Shown here: positions 18,869 to 27,035 of the stretch, one piece after another
Layout: each line of letters opens with the position of its first letter
How positions within the stretch are numbered: position 1 is the stretch's first letter
From: Arthrobacter sp. 9V
GTDB taxonomy: Bacteria > Actinomycetota > Actinomycetes > Actinomycetales > Micrococcaceae
DNA: 64,000 bases
Assembly (NCBI RefSeq): GCF_902506065.1
Contig: NZ_LR732912.1
Location: 3,625,406-3,689,405 of the forward strand
Reading direction: 5' to 3'
Position numbers and translations under genes: made by a program
The notes under the pieces: model-generated
Database searches by the model: none
What the model was told of the DNA's origin: nothing
The model's input: only the letters and a program-made list of their open reading frames with translations

Positions 18869-20092
18869 ATGACCATTGACCTCGAAGAGCTTTACAAGGA
18901 CCTTCACGCCCATCCCGAGTTGTCCTTCCAAGAGACCCGTACTGCGGGAATTGCCGCGGGTTATCTCGAAGACCTTGGCTTCGCTGTTCATCGCAATATT
19001 GGAAAGACCGGGGTTGTTGGTGTTCTGGACAACGGGCCGGGACCCGTGGTGATGCTCAGGGCGGACATGGATGCGTTGCCGGTCAAGGAAGCAACGGGCT
19101 TGGAGTATGCAAGCACGGCCATGGGTGTTGATCATGAGGGCAAGGACATGCCGGTTATGCACGCTTGCGGCCATGACGTGCATGTGAGTTGCCTTGTTGG
19201 CGCGGTGGAGGTGCTGGCTGCGCAGCGTGATGAGTGGCAGGGAACCTTGATCGCACTCTTCCAGCCGGCCGAAGAATGGGGCGGCGGGGCAGAAACCATG
19301 GTGGGCGACGGGCTGTATGACGTCGTCCCGAAACCCGATATCGTCCTGGGCCAACATGTGGCTCCCTTCCCCGCTGGTTGGTTTGGCATTCGGCCCGGAG
19401 TCACCATGGCGTCCGCCGATTCCCTCAACATCACCTTGCACGGACGAGGTGGGCACGGGTCCCGCCCGGAGACGACGGTTGACCCGGTTCTGATGGCAGC
19501 TGCAACTACGGTGCGATTGCAGGGAATCGTCTCCCGCGAGCTCGCCGCCAGTGACTCCGCAGTGGTGACCGTCGGGCAGATTCACTCGGGAACCAAGAAC
19601 AACATCATTCCCGAGACAGCAACGTTGGGCCTGAGCGTCCGCACTTTCAGCGATACAACCAGGGACAAGATCCTTGGTTCCATCGAACGGATAGCCAAGG
19701 GGGAATCCACGTCCTCGGGCGCACCCAAGGACCCCGAAATTCAGTTCGAAGAGCACTTCCCGCTAACCGTCAACGATTCCGATGCAACCGGCAGGGTGTC
19801 CGCTGCCTTTACAGCCAAGTTCGGCGAAACACAGATCATTGACCCCGGCCCCGTGTCCGGAAGCGAAGACGTAGGAGCCTTGGCGAAAGCCGCTGGCGCT
19901 CCCCTGGTTTTCTGGTTCCTGGGCGGTGCCGAGCCTGCCTTGTTCAAGGAGTTCGCCACAACGGGCCGCCTCCCGGAAGACATTCCGTCCAATCACTCGC
20001 CGTACTTTGCTCCGGTTATCCAGCCAACACTTGCGCGCGGAACGGAAGCGCTGGTGACGGCTGCCCGGGAGTTCCTGGCCACCAGGTCCTAA
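18869..20092 (+). CDS. M20 family amidohydrolase (zinc aminoacylase/carboxypeptidase-like)
   Basis: The 407-residue metallohydrolase cleaves N-acyl amino acids or similar amides. Metal ligands are visible in MHACGHDVH near residue 97 and EEWGGG near residue 136, and the dimerisation domain begins HGRGGHGSRPETTVDPV near residue 193. The later GSEDVGALAKAAGAP is the conserved metal-binding end. This is the M20D (AbgB/HipO-like) pattern, but the exact substrate is not predictable. The gene is monocistronic and is followed by a strong hairpin. Confidence 0.93.
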   Translation: MTIDLEELYKDLHAHPELSFQETRTAGIAAGYLEDLGFAVHRNIGKTGVVGVLDNGPGPVVMLRADMDALPVKEATGLEYASTAMGVDHEGKDMPVMHACGHDVHVSCLVGAVEVLAAQRDEWQGTLIALFQPAEEWGGGAETMVGDGLYDVVPKPDIVLGQHVAPFPAGWFGIRPGVTMASADSLNITLHGRGGHGSRPETTVDPVLMAAATTVRLQGIVSRELAASDSAVVTVGQIHSGTKNNIIPETATLGLSVRTFSDTTRDKILGSIERIAKGESTSSGAPKDPEIQFEEHFPLTVNDSDATGRVSAAFTAKFGETQIIDPGPVSGSEDVGALAKAAGAPLVFWFLGGAEPALFKEFATTGRLPEDIPSNHSPYFAPVIQPTLARGTEALVTAAREFLATRS

Positions 20093-20118
20093 ACCGCTGC
20101 TCTTCCTTCAGCCGCAGA

Positions 20119-20148
20119 GGAAAGGCGCTGCGAGCGCAGCGCCTTTCC
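20119..20148. terminator. Strong GC hairpin after the M20 gene
   Basis: Perfect 14-bp palindrome GGAAAGGCGCTGCG / CGCAGCGCCTTTCC with a 2-nt centre. It is not followed by a clear T-run, so it may be a weak terminator or transcript-stabilising hairpin between convergent genes. Confidence 0.65.
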
Positions 20149-20182
20149 CTTACCTCATGTGTTCGATCCGGCCCAGGATTTC

Positions 20183-20395
20183 CTAGACCTTCTCGCGGAT
20201 GCGGTCGATCCTCGGTTCGATGACCTCGGATTCCCTGCGACGGCGGGCCAGGAATGTCCACAGCGTTCCTTCCGTCCGTGGACGGCTCTCTGCTGGTTCC
20301 TGGTCCTTGGGTGTTTCTGATGTGCGTGCTTCAGGCTTGCGCGCGGAGTCCTTCTTCGTGCGCCGCTCGAAGTCGTCGTAGTACGCGTAGCACAT
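20183..20395 (-). CDS. Small basic protein of unknown function
   Basis: The 70-residue protein starts MCYAYYDDFERRTKKD, is rich in Arg, Lys and Glu, and has no membrane segment. AAGGAGG lies 6 bp before the ATG at 20395, a near-ideal ribosome-binding site that decides the start over an upstream TTG. I do not recognise a named family. It lies between the M20 gene and the reductase gene. Confidence 0.7.
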   Translation of the reverse strand: MCYAYYDDFERRTKKDSARKPEARTSETPKDQEPAESRPRTEGTLWTFLARRRRESEVIEPRIDRIREKV

Positions 20396-20480
20396 ACGCA
20401 ACCTCCTTCAACGGCTGTCCTTCAATCGTCCTCGGACATTGCCTTTGCGTCGATGGTTTTGTGCGTTGTGATCAGCTGGC

Positions 20481-21485
20481 TTAGCGGGCGAGAGCTGCCT
20501 GCCGCGCCTCCTCCACGGCAGCCCGGGTTTCCTCCATCATGAGATCGGCATTGATTGCCGCGCCTGCCATCACGCCGGCGGCCGCGGAGGCCATCACCTG
20601 TCCGGTCAGGTCAGTGACGTTACCGGCGGCCCACACTCCTGGCACGGACGTTGCCCCTCCGGGAGGAGTCACTTCAATATGGGTTCCGACTCCCATCGGA
20701 TGTTCCACCGTTGTGGCGCCCAAGGATTCCAACACGCCGCTCCGCGCTTCCAAACGAGGTCCCACCACAACAGCGTCTACCGGGACTGTGGTTCCTGAGG
20801 CCAGGACCACCCCGGTCAAAGCGTCGTCTGTTACCTGCAGGGCGCGAACTCTTCCGTCCACCACCTTGATGGAGCGGGCAGCCAGTTCTTCCCATTGTTC
20901 TTCTGTGGGCTCCACAACGTCGTTGAGGAACAGGGTGATGTTGGGGCTCCATTGGCGGAACAGCAGGGCTTGGTGCAGCGCCATGGGTATTGACCCAAGG
21001 ATCCCGATTGCTTTGTTCCGGACCTCCCATCCGTGGCAGTAGGGGCAGTGCAGTACATCGCGCCCCCAACGCTCCCGGATCCCGTCAATATCGGGCAGGA
21101 TGTCTGTCAGTCCCGTGGTGACCAGCAGACGGCGCGCTTTGACCGTTTGGCCATCTGCCAGGTCCACCTCAAAGCCAAGCCCGGAAGCGTTGGCCGGGTC
21201 CGCCGTCGAGCGTGCCGCCACGGCGATGCCGGACGTGATGTCCGCCCCGTACTGGAGTGCTTCGGCGCGTCCGAGGTGCAGCAATTCCTTGGGACTTATT
21301 CCGTCCCGCGACAGGAATCCGTGAACCCCGGCTGCGGGCGCGTTACGTGGCTCACCGGAGTCGATGACGAGGACGGACCGGAGGGCCCTGCCCAACGTGA
21401 CCGCAGCACTTAACCCAGCTGCGCCACCACCCACCACAACGACGTCGTACTGCTCCACAGTGTTGGTCTCAGTTTCCGTACTCAC
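20481..21485 (-). CDS. Thioredoxin reductase-like NAD(P)/FAD oxidoreductase
   Basis: The 334-residue protein has an FAD site VVVGGGAAGLSAAVTLGRA near residue 20. A redox motif CPYCHGWE follows near residue 143, and the second FAD segment GVWAAGNVTDL lies near residue 285. The Cys pair CPYC takes the place of the CATC pair of true thioredoxin reductases, so it is a relative whose disulfide partner is unknown. The start is GTG at 21485, with GGAGG 7 bp upstream; in-frame codons farther upstream overlap the promoter. It is divergent from an XRE-cupin regulator, which probably controls it. Confidence 0.88.
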   Translation of the reverse strand: MSTETETNTVEQYDVVVVGGGAAGLSAAVTLGRALRSVLVIDSGEPRNAPAAGVHGFLSRDGISPKELLHLGRAEALQYGADITSGIAVAARSTADPANASGLGFEVDLADGQTVKARRLLVTTGLTDILPDIDGIRERWGRDVLHCPYCHGWEVRNKAIGILGSIPMALHQALLFRQWSPNITLFLNDVVEPTEEQWEELAARSIKVVDGRVRALQVTDDALTGVVLASGTTVPVDAVVVGPRLEARSGVLESLGATTVEHPMGVGTHIEVTPPGGATSVPGVWAAGNVTDLTGQVMASAAAGVMAGAAINADLMMEETRAAVEEARQAALAR

Positions 21486-21562
21486 GAAATGCCTCCATGT
21501 TTTCAGCGGCCCCGCGCCGCTTCTTCCATGGTTGGTCAGGATCATCTGTATCAGCAAGGAAA

Positions 21563-21579
21563 TTTGCCGATATGGCAAA
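21563..21579. promoter_or_regulatory. Palindrome between the reductase and XRE-cupin genes
   Basis: TTTGCC-GATAT-GGCAAA, perfect 6-bp arms with a 5-bp centre, in the 102-bp divergent intergenic region and 9 bp before the regulator ATG. It is the likely operator for the XRE-cupin protein, possibly controlling both genes. Confidence 0.6.
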
Positions 21580-21587
21580 CTGGAGCG

Positions 21588-22169
21588 ATGACTACGGATT
21601 TCAGCTCAATGCTCGACGCCGTCGGCCCTCGCCTGCGTGCCATGCGGACCCAACGCAACGTGACCCTGGCGGAAGCTTCGGAAGGTACAGGCATCTCGGT
21701 GAGCACGCTCTCCCGCCTGGAATCGGGTCAACGCAAACCCACCTTGGAACTCCTCCTCCCCATAGCGAGGCTGCACCAGGTCCCACTGGAAGAACTCATT
21801 GACGCCCCGGAAACAGGTGATCCTCGCATTCATCTGAAGCCGCACGTTCACGAATGGGGAACGGCCGTCCCTCTAACCCGTCGCCCTGGTGGTATTCAGG
21901 CCTTCAAGATGGTGCTGAAGAGCGGAACGGGCAAAGAAATTCCCCAGCCCCAATCGCATGAGGGGTATGACTGGATGTACATTCTGAACGGCAAGCTCCG
22001 TTTAGTGCTGGGTGAGAACGACTTTGTCCTGAAGCCGGGCGAGGTTGCGGAATTTGATACCCGCACACCACACTGGTTTGCCAGCGCCACCAAAGAGCCC
22101 GTTGAGCTGCTGACCCTCTTCGGACAGCAAGGCGAACGGCTCCACGTGCGTGCGAGACCGAAGCGCTGA
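21588..22169 (+). CDS. XRE-family regulator with C-terminal cupin domain
   Basis: The 193-residue protein has a helix-turn-helix (residues about 12-65, VTLAEASEGTGISVSTLSRLESGQRKP) and a cupin ligand-sensing domain (about residues 105-185, including GYDWMYILNGKLRLVLG and GEVAEFDTRTPHWF). Such proteins usually regulate the adjacent gene in response to a small molecule or redox state. The ATG at 21588 is supported by GGAG 5 bp upstream. It is divergent from the thioredoxin reductase-like gene. Confidence 0.93.
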   Translation: MTTDFSSMLDAVGPRLRAMRTQRNVTLAEASEGTGISVSTLSRLESGQRKPTLELLLPIARLHQVPLEELIDAPETGDPRIHLKPHVHEWGTAVPLTRRPGGIQAFKMVLKSGTGKEIPQPQSHEGYDWMYILNGKLRLVLGENDFVLKPGEVAEFDTRTPHWFASATKEPVELLTLFGQQGERLHVRARPKR

Positions 22170-22179
22170 AACTCTGCAG

Positions 22180-22482
22180 CTAGGAAGCCAGCCATTCCCG
22201 CGCACTCCGGCGCGGACTGTCCGGCTCAACCCCACGCTCTTGCTGATTGATCTCCGCCCACACATCATCGAGGGAAAGTCCGAGGACATCCGCGATGGCG
22301 GCAACCGTGGGAAACGCAGGGGTAGCTACCCTGCCTGATTCGATCTTTCGGAGCGTTTCGGGTGACACGCGTGCGTCCAGGGCCGTCTCCAGCATGGAGC
22401 GCTCACCCCGGGCACGACGCAAGAGAGCACCGAGACGCTGTCCGCGCTCGGCCTCTGCGGGTGTAAGCGGCAACCTGACCAT
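22180..22482 (-). CDS. XRE-family transcriptional regulator (small)
   Basis: The 100-residue DNA-binding protein has a Cro/C1-type helix-turn-helix (about residues 15-75, ALDARVSPETLRKIESGRVATP). It lies divergent from a methionine aminopeptidase gene and convergent with the XRE-cupin gene. The 66-bp divergent region has two direct CCGGGATA(A/G)T motifs (22499-22508 and 22514-22523), which could be its binding sites. Confidence 0.85.
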   Translation of the reverse strand: MVRLPLTPAEAERGQRLGALLRRARGERSMLETALDARVSPETLRKIESGRVATPAFPTVAAIADVLGLSLDDVWAEINQQERGVEPDSPRRSAREWLAS

Positions 22483-22548
22483 GGCTCCAATTGTAATACC
22501 GGGATAATATGGCCGGGATAGTTATTGGTAACCCATGAAAGGTTTCGC

Positions 22549-23322
22549 ATGATTGAGATCCTGAGCCAAACAGAACTAGGCCGCGCCAGGGAGGCCGGCG
22601 CCGTGGTGGCCAACATTCTGCACACGCTGAAGGGCCGCTCAACCGTGGGCACCAATCTTCTGGACATAGACCGATGGGCAAAAAGCATGATCCTCGAGGC
22701 CGGCGGCGTCTCCTGCTACGTTGACTATGCACCCTCCTTCGGCCGCGGTCCTTTCGGCCACTACATCTGCACGGGGGTCAATGATGCAGTGCTTCACGGA
22801 TTGCCCACCGACTACAACCTGGCCGACGGCGACCTCCTGACGCTTGACCTGGCGGTTTTGAAGGACGGAATCGCAGCAGACTCAGCCATCAGCTTCATCG
22901 TGGGAGATTCCAAGCCGGCTGAGAGCGTAGCCATGATTGAAGCCACCGAACGGGCATTGCGTGCCGGCATAGCGGCCGCCCGGCCCGGCGCCCGCATCGG
23001 CGACCTCTCCTACGCAATCGGCTCAGTGCTCAGCGAGGCCGGATATCCCGTCAACGTAGAGTTCGGAGGGCACGGCATTGGCTCCACCATGCATCAGGAG
23101 CCGCACGTACCGAACATGGGCAGGCCGGGCCGAGGCTACAAACTCCGTCCCGGACTACTGTTGGCCTTGGAGCCATGGGTGATGGCCGACACCGCCCAAC
23201 TCGTCACCGACGCCGACGGCTGGACCCTCCGAAGTGCGACCGGCTCCCGCACCGCCCACAGCGAACACACCATCGCCATCACCAATGACGGTGCCGAGAT
23301 CCTGACTCTGCCCACGCTCTGA
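22549..23322 (+). CDS. map: Methionine aminopeptidase, type I
   Basis: Removes the N-terminal methionine from nascent proteins. The 257-residue enzyme has the metal ligands in LLTLDLAVLKDG, GGHGIGSTMHQEP, LLALEPWV and AHSEHTIAI. The ATG at 22549 is preceded by GAAAGG; an in-frame ATG 24 bp upstream lacks one. The gene is likely a second, non-operonic map copy, since housekeeping map usually sits with secY and adk. It is divergent from the small XRE regulator. Confidence 0.94.
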   Translation: MIEILSQTELGRAREAGAVVANILHTLKGRSTVGTNLLDIDRWAKSMILEAGGVSCYVDYAPSFGRGPFGHYICTGVNDAVLHGLPTDYNLADGDLLTLDLAVLKDGIAADSAISFIVGDSKPAESVAMIEATERALRAGIAAARPGARIGDLSYAIGSVLSEAGYPVNVEFGGHGIGSTMHQEPHVPNMGRPGRGYKLRPGLLLALEPWVMADTAQLVTDADGWTLRSATGSRTAHSEHTIAITNDGAEILTLPTL

Positions 23323-23346
23323 CAGTCCCTAGCCGCGCGTTGATCT

Positions 23347-23410
23347 CTCCCGCACTCCTTCGCGCGACACGCCCCTGTACGGGTCGTGGAACGAACGAGT
23401 GCGGGACTCA
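23347..23410. repeat. 64-bp hairpin-forming intergenic repeat, copy 1
   Basis: Matches 23494-23557 at 61 of 64 positions, in direct orientation and 147 bp apart. Each copy begins CTCCCGCACTCCTTCG and ends CGAACGAGTGCGGGA, so each can fold on itself. No gene is supported in 23323-23632. Confidence 0.85.
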
Positions 23411-23493
23411 GCGCGCGCGGGCCAACGAGAGGGGCCCGCGACCACCCAGGGCCAGGCGCCGGATGATGCGACGCGAAGTCCCCGGGCTGACCA

Positions 23494-23557
23494 CTCCCGC
23501 CCTCGTTCGCGCGACACACCCCTGTACGGGTCGTGGAACGAACGAGTGCGGGACTCA
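23494..23557. repeat. 64-bp hairpin-forming intergenic repeat, copy 2
   Basis: Direct copy of 23347-23410 with three mismatches. The inverted ends and the shared core (CCCCTGTACGGGTCG) suggest a REP or miniature mobile element. Confidence 0.85.
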
Positions 23558-23632
23558 CCGGGCGCAACGTCAAGGCGGTCATAAAAAGAGGGCCTTCACC
23601 CACGCCTTGCGCTTGAGGGTGACTCCCGTCAT

Positions 23633-23657
23633 ACTAAATGAACGCTATTCATTTAGT
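23633..23657. promoter_or_regulatory. 25-bp palindrome upstream of the permease operon
   Basis: ACTAAATGAA-CGCTA-TTCATTTAGT, perfect 10-bp arms. It is A/T-rich in a GC-rich region and lies 29 bp before the small ORF at 23686. It is a strong candidate operator, but no regulator gene is adjacent. Confidence 0.7.
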
Positions 23658-23685
23658 GACAGTCGTCTCACGGAGTTAAACCCCC

Positions 23686-23901
23686 ATGATTGAAATCAAA
23701 CACTCGGAAGCATCCGCTTCCGTGACTACCGGCCCGGCTACTAGCCGGCGGCTGGCCGAAGCAGTTGCCCCCAACGCCCCGCTCGGCGCAGAACCCGACG
23801 CCTACCCCGGACGCCGCGTGATCGGTGTTGATGCGCGCCAGCACTTCGCCCGGGGCGGCGGTATCCCCTGCACTACACAGCAGCAGCCTTCGGCCATCTA
23901 G
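23686..23901 (+). CDS. Possible small protein upstream of the permease
   Basis: A 71-residue ORF beginning MIEIKHSEASASVTTG and ending CTTQQQPSAI, with GGAG about 11 bp before the ATG. It follows the palindrome at 23633 and ends 11 bp before the permease ATG, so it is placed like a first operon gene or a translated leader. I do not recognise the sequence, and it has no membrane segment or motif. Confidence 0.45.
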   Translation: MIEIKHSEASASVTTGPATSRRLAEAVAPNAPLGAEPDAYPGRRVIGVDARQHFARGGGIPCTTQQQPSAI

Positions 23902-23912
23902 AAAGGGCCCAC

Positions 23913-25451
23913 ATGAGCCAGACAATCCGCCGCAGCGGCAATGATGCTGCAGAGTCGCACGAGATCAGCGGCAAGGGACTGAAGACGGGGCAGCTGGGGC
24001 TCCTCGCCGTCGTCGTTCTTGGCATTTCAACCATCGCCCCGGCGTACACGCTTACCAGCGCGCTGGGACCCACAGTCAACGAAGCCGGGCTGCAACTGCC
24101 CGTCATTTTCCTGATCGGGTTCATCCCGATGATCCTGGTCTCGCTGGCCTACAGGGAGCTCAACGCAGACTCCCCTGACAGCGGCACCACCTTCACCTGG
24201 GTCACCAAAGCGTTCGGCCCCTGGGTGGGATGGATGGGTGGCTGGGGATTGCTGGCCGCCAACATCATCGTCCTGTCCAACCTGGCCGGCGTGGCCGTGG
24301 ACTTCTTCTACCTGTTCCTTGCACAGGCCACCGGCTCAGCGGAGCTCGCGGACCTGGCGTCGAACAAACTGCTCAACGTTGCCACATGCTTCGTCTTCGT
24401 GGCACTTGCCGTCTGGGTCAGCTACCGCGGCCTGCACACCACCAAGATCGTCCAGTACGGCCTGGTTGGTTTCCAGTTGCTGGTCCTTGGCCTGTTCGTT
24501 GCCATGGCGTTCGCCAACTGGTCCACTTCCGAGACTGCCGCGCCCTTCAGCTGGGACTGGTTCGATGTCACCAAGATTGAAACCTTCGGCCAGATCGCAG
24601 CCGGTATCTCCTTGTCGATCTTCGTCTACTGGGGCTGGGACGTCTGCCTCACCGTGAACGAGGAAACCGCCAACGGCAAGAAAACCGCCGGTCTTGCCGG
24701 CACGCTGACAGCCGTGATCGTCCTGGGCATCTACCTCCTGGTCACCATTGCAACCATGATGTTTGCTGGCGTCGGCGATACCGGGATCGGCCTGAACAAC
24801 GAGGAAAACCACGCCAACGTCTTCACCGCCCTCGCATCACCGGTGATGGGCCCGTTCGCCATCCTCATGTCCCTCGCCGTGCTCTCCAGCTCTGCGGCAT
24901 CCCTGCAGTCCACGTTCACCTCACCTTCGCGCAGCCTGCTGGCCATGGCGCACTACGGCGCCCTGCCGGAGCGCTTCAGCCACATGAGCAAGAAGTTCTC
25001 GACGCCGGGCTTCGCCACTGTTGCTGCCGGTGTCCTGTCCGCGGGCTTCTACGCGGTGATGCACGTGATCAGCGAGAACGTGCTGAACGACACCATCCTG
25101 GCCCTGGGCCTGATGATCTGCTTCTACTACGGACTCACGGCGATCGCGTGCGTCTGGTACTTCCGGAACAGCGTGTTCTCCAGTGCCAGGAACTTCTTCC
25201 TGCGGCTTCTCTGCCCGCTGCTGGGTGGCGTTGGCCTGTTCGTGGTGTTCCTGCAGACAGCCGTGGACAGCTGGGCACCGGAGTTCGGCAGTGGATCGGA
25301 GATCTTCGGCGTGGGGCTTGTGTTCGTCCTTGGCATCGGCATCCTGGCTATGGGTGCGGTGGTCATGCTGATCATGTCCCGTGTCCGGCCCGGGTTCTTC
25401 CGTGGCGAGACCATTCGGAAGGATACTCCGGCCCTGGTAGTCCCGGAGTAG
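23913..25451 (+). CDS. APC-family amino acid/polyamine permease
   Basis: The 512-residue inner-membrane transporter has about 12 hydrophobic segments. The first carries the APC motif VLGISTIAPAYTLTSALGP near residue 35, and a later one reads LSIFVYWGWDVCLTVNEET near residue 230. This fits the YfnA/amino acid-polyamine-organocation superfamily. AAAGG precedes the ATG at 23913. Substrate is unknown. A long inverted repeat follows the gene. Confidence 0.9.
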   Translation: MSQTIRRSGNDAAESHEISGKGLKTGQLGLLAVVVLGISTIAPAYTLTSALGPTVNEAGLQLPVIFLIGFIPMILVSLAYRELNADSPDSGTTFTWVTKAFGPWVGWMGGWGLLAANIIVLSNLAGVAVDFFYLFLAQATGSAELADLASNKLLNVATCFVFVALAVWVSYRGLHTTKIVQYGLVGFQLLVLGLFVAMAFANWSTSETAAPFSWDWFDVTKIETFGQIAAGISLSIFVYWGWDVCLTVNEETANGKKTAGLAGTLTAVIVLGIYLLVTIATMMFAGVGDTGIGLNNEENHANVFTALASPVMGPFAILMSLAVLSSSAASLQSTFTSPSRSLLAMAHYGALPERFSHMSKKFSTPGFATVAAGVLSAGFYAVMHVISENVLNDTILALGLMICFYYGLTAIACVWYFRNSVFSSARNFFLRLLCPLLGGVGLFVVFLQTAVDSWAPEFGSGSEIFGVGLVFVLGIGILAMGAVVMLIMSRVRPGFFRGETIRKDTPALVVPE

Positions 25452-25471
25452 CTCCGCCTTCCGCCGAGTTC

Positions 25472-25526
25472 GTGGAAAAGCGGTCAGTTCGCAGGGAAGT
25501 TTCCCGCGAACTGGCCGCTTTCCCAC
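25472..25526. terminator. Large inverted repeat after the permease gene
   Basis: The arms pair almost perfectly from GTGGAAAAGCGGTCAG to CTGGCCGCTTTCCCAC around a GGGAAGTTTCCC centre. No T-run follows on the plus strand. It sits between convergent genes and may end both transcripts or be a REP-type element. Confidence 0.65.
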
Positions 25527-25553
25527 GTTATAGGCGAGCCCCCAACGTCCCGC

Positions 25554-26099
25554 CTACCAGTGGTGGGCCACATCCACCACCAGGCGGGAACCGCCGTCGG
25601 GCCCGTCCAAAGTGAACACCCTGAACGGAAGGCGGGCCCGGACGCCCAGCCCAATGCTTGTGGTGCCCTCAAAACTGCCCGCGTAAACCACCTGCCGGAA
25701 CGTCTGGTACCCGGAGACGTTGGACAATTCCGCTTTGGCTGCCGGCTCATACGTTGGCTGGTTGTACTGGTTGTACGACGGCGCCGTGACCATGACTTGC
25801 AGATCAGCATCCCCCAGCACCGGGATGGGGAAGCCGGTAGCATCCTGGGTGATCACGGGAACGTACTGAACCGCATATCCGGCCACCTTGCCGGTCATGT
25901 CAATCACCAGACGGTCGTAGCAGGGCTGTTGGCCCGTGCGGACGTTGGTGACATTGGCGGAGCTCCAGTCCAGGTCTGCCTTGGCCATGGAACCCCACGT
26001 AATATCGCAATATGTTGCTGCCGAGGCTGGCCCCGGCGCCACCAGACCGAGCCCGGCAGCTGCCAAGACCGCTGCCACACCCGCTCCAAATTTCCTCAT
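25554..26099 (-). CDS. Secreted AMIN-like domain protein
   Basis: The 181-residue exported protein has a signal peptide MRKFGAGVAAVLAAAGLGLV with cleavage likely at ASAA near residue 29. The mature part is beta-rich and carries the AMIN-like signatures CYDRLVIDMTGKVAGYAVQY and GVRARLPFRVFTLDG. These domains are thought to bind envelope polymers, but the function is not established. The ATG at 26099 is preceded by GAAGGGGG. It stands alone. Confidence 0.82.
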   Translation of the reverse strand: MRKFGAGVAAVLAAAGLGLVAPGPASAATYCDITWGSMAKADLDWSSANVTNVRTGQQPCYDRLVIDMTGKVAGYAVQYVPVITQDATGFPIPVLGDADLQVMVTAPSYNQYNQPTYEPAAKAELSNVSGYQTFRQVVYAGSFEGTTSIGLGVRARLPFRVFTLDGPDGGSRLVVDVAHHW

Positions 26100-26315
26100 T
26101 TTTTGTGCCCCCTTCAGGCGAAGTTGATACTTCAACAGTAGGAGTGCATGAGGGTGTTTGGGTGGGTTGTGTCCGCTTCGGGGCGGAACCGTTAAGTGGA
26201 CCTGGCTGCGGTCACAGGAGGGTTATTGAAGAGCGGTTTTTGGGGCGCCGAATGACCACACAGAGGGTCCTCGCACCCATGTTCGTAACCCAAGATAACG
26301 AGACCTTGGCGTTAC

Positions 26316-26618
26316 TTAGCCTTCGCAGTCCTTGCAGAACTTGAGGCCGTTCTTTTCCAGTGCAATCTGGGACCTGTGACGGACCAGGAAGCAGGAGCCG
26401 CACGTGAATTCGTCGGACTGCTCCGGGACCACAATAACGGTCAGTTCTTCACCGGAAAGGTCTGCGCCGGGCAGGTCAATTCCTTCCGCGGTATCGTTTT
26501 CCTCGACGTCGATAACCGCAGTCTGCGCAGTGTTTCCACGGGATGCCTGAAGGGCCTCAAGCGATTCGGCGGGAGACTCTTCTTCTGTCTTGCGCGGGGC
26601 ATCGTAATCAGTAGCCAT
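26316..26618 (-). CDS. DUF4193 domain protein
   Basis: The 100-residue acidic protein starts MATDYDAPRKTEEE and ends with a zinc-ribbon-like pair of CxxC motifs (CGSC near residue 74 and CKDC near residue 96). DUF4193 is a conserved actinobacterial family of unknown function. The ATG at 26618 is taken over upstream codons. It is monocistronic. Confidence 0.88.
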   Translation of the reverse strand: MATDYDAPRKTEEESPAESLEALQASRGNTAQTAVIDVEENDTAEGIDLPGADLSGEELTVIVVPEQSDEFTCGSCFLVRHRSQIALEKNGLKFCKDCEG

Positions 26619-26743
26619 TGAGGTTCGCTTTCGTTGCTGCATGGTGCCTCTTCCGGCACCTCAGTGAAGCAGTTTAGGGCATATCACACGTGATCAACGA
26701 ATAGTGTGCCCAACGCGACATTCTGCAGCATTCCCGGCTGGTT

Positions 26744-26995
26744 CTACGGTTTTGTTTGCACCTTCACAGCGTGCGACTGGATGGCCTGGGCGCCGGCCAC
26801 TGTGACACCGCTGAGGGCAGGCAACCAGCTCAAATCATTCACGGTTCCATGCCCGTCTGCACGGTTTTCCTCCGCTGACGGACCAGCGCAATCCAGGACG
26901 TAGGCTGCCTCGATCCAGTTTGCGATAGTGGCGCCGATTGAGGTGGCGATTGAGGCTAGTGATCCGATCATGAGGCAACGGTATCCAGCGTGCAT
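26744..26995 (-). CDS. Doubtful small ORF
   Basis: An 83-residue ORF in the 417-bp gap 26619-27035. Its N-terminal third is moderately hydrophobic (MIGSLASIATSIGATIANW from residue 9), but it has no recognised domain and only a weak upstream AGGA. It may be an actual small gene or chance; the rest of the gap shows nothing else. Confidence 0.25.
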   Translation of the reverse strand: MHAGYRCLMIGSLASIATSIGATIANWIEAAYVLDCAGPSAEENRADGHGTVNDLSWLPALSGVTVAGAQAIQSHAVKVQTKP

Positions 26996-27035
26996 TTGGG
27001 GGCGGTTTCCTGCGGATCACAGGCTTGTTAACTCC

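Noticed and set aside
18779..19756. N-terminal extension of the FTCD-like gene to 545 codons
   Set aside because: The extra part is antisense to the M20 gene. The ATG at 18778 gives a normal 219-residue protein.
23347..23557. CRISPR array
   Set aside because: There are only two repeats, 64 bp long and self-complementary, with one spacer and no cas gene.
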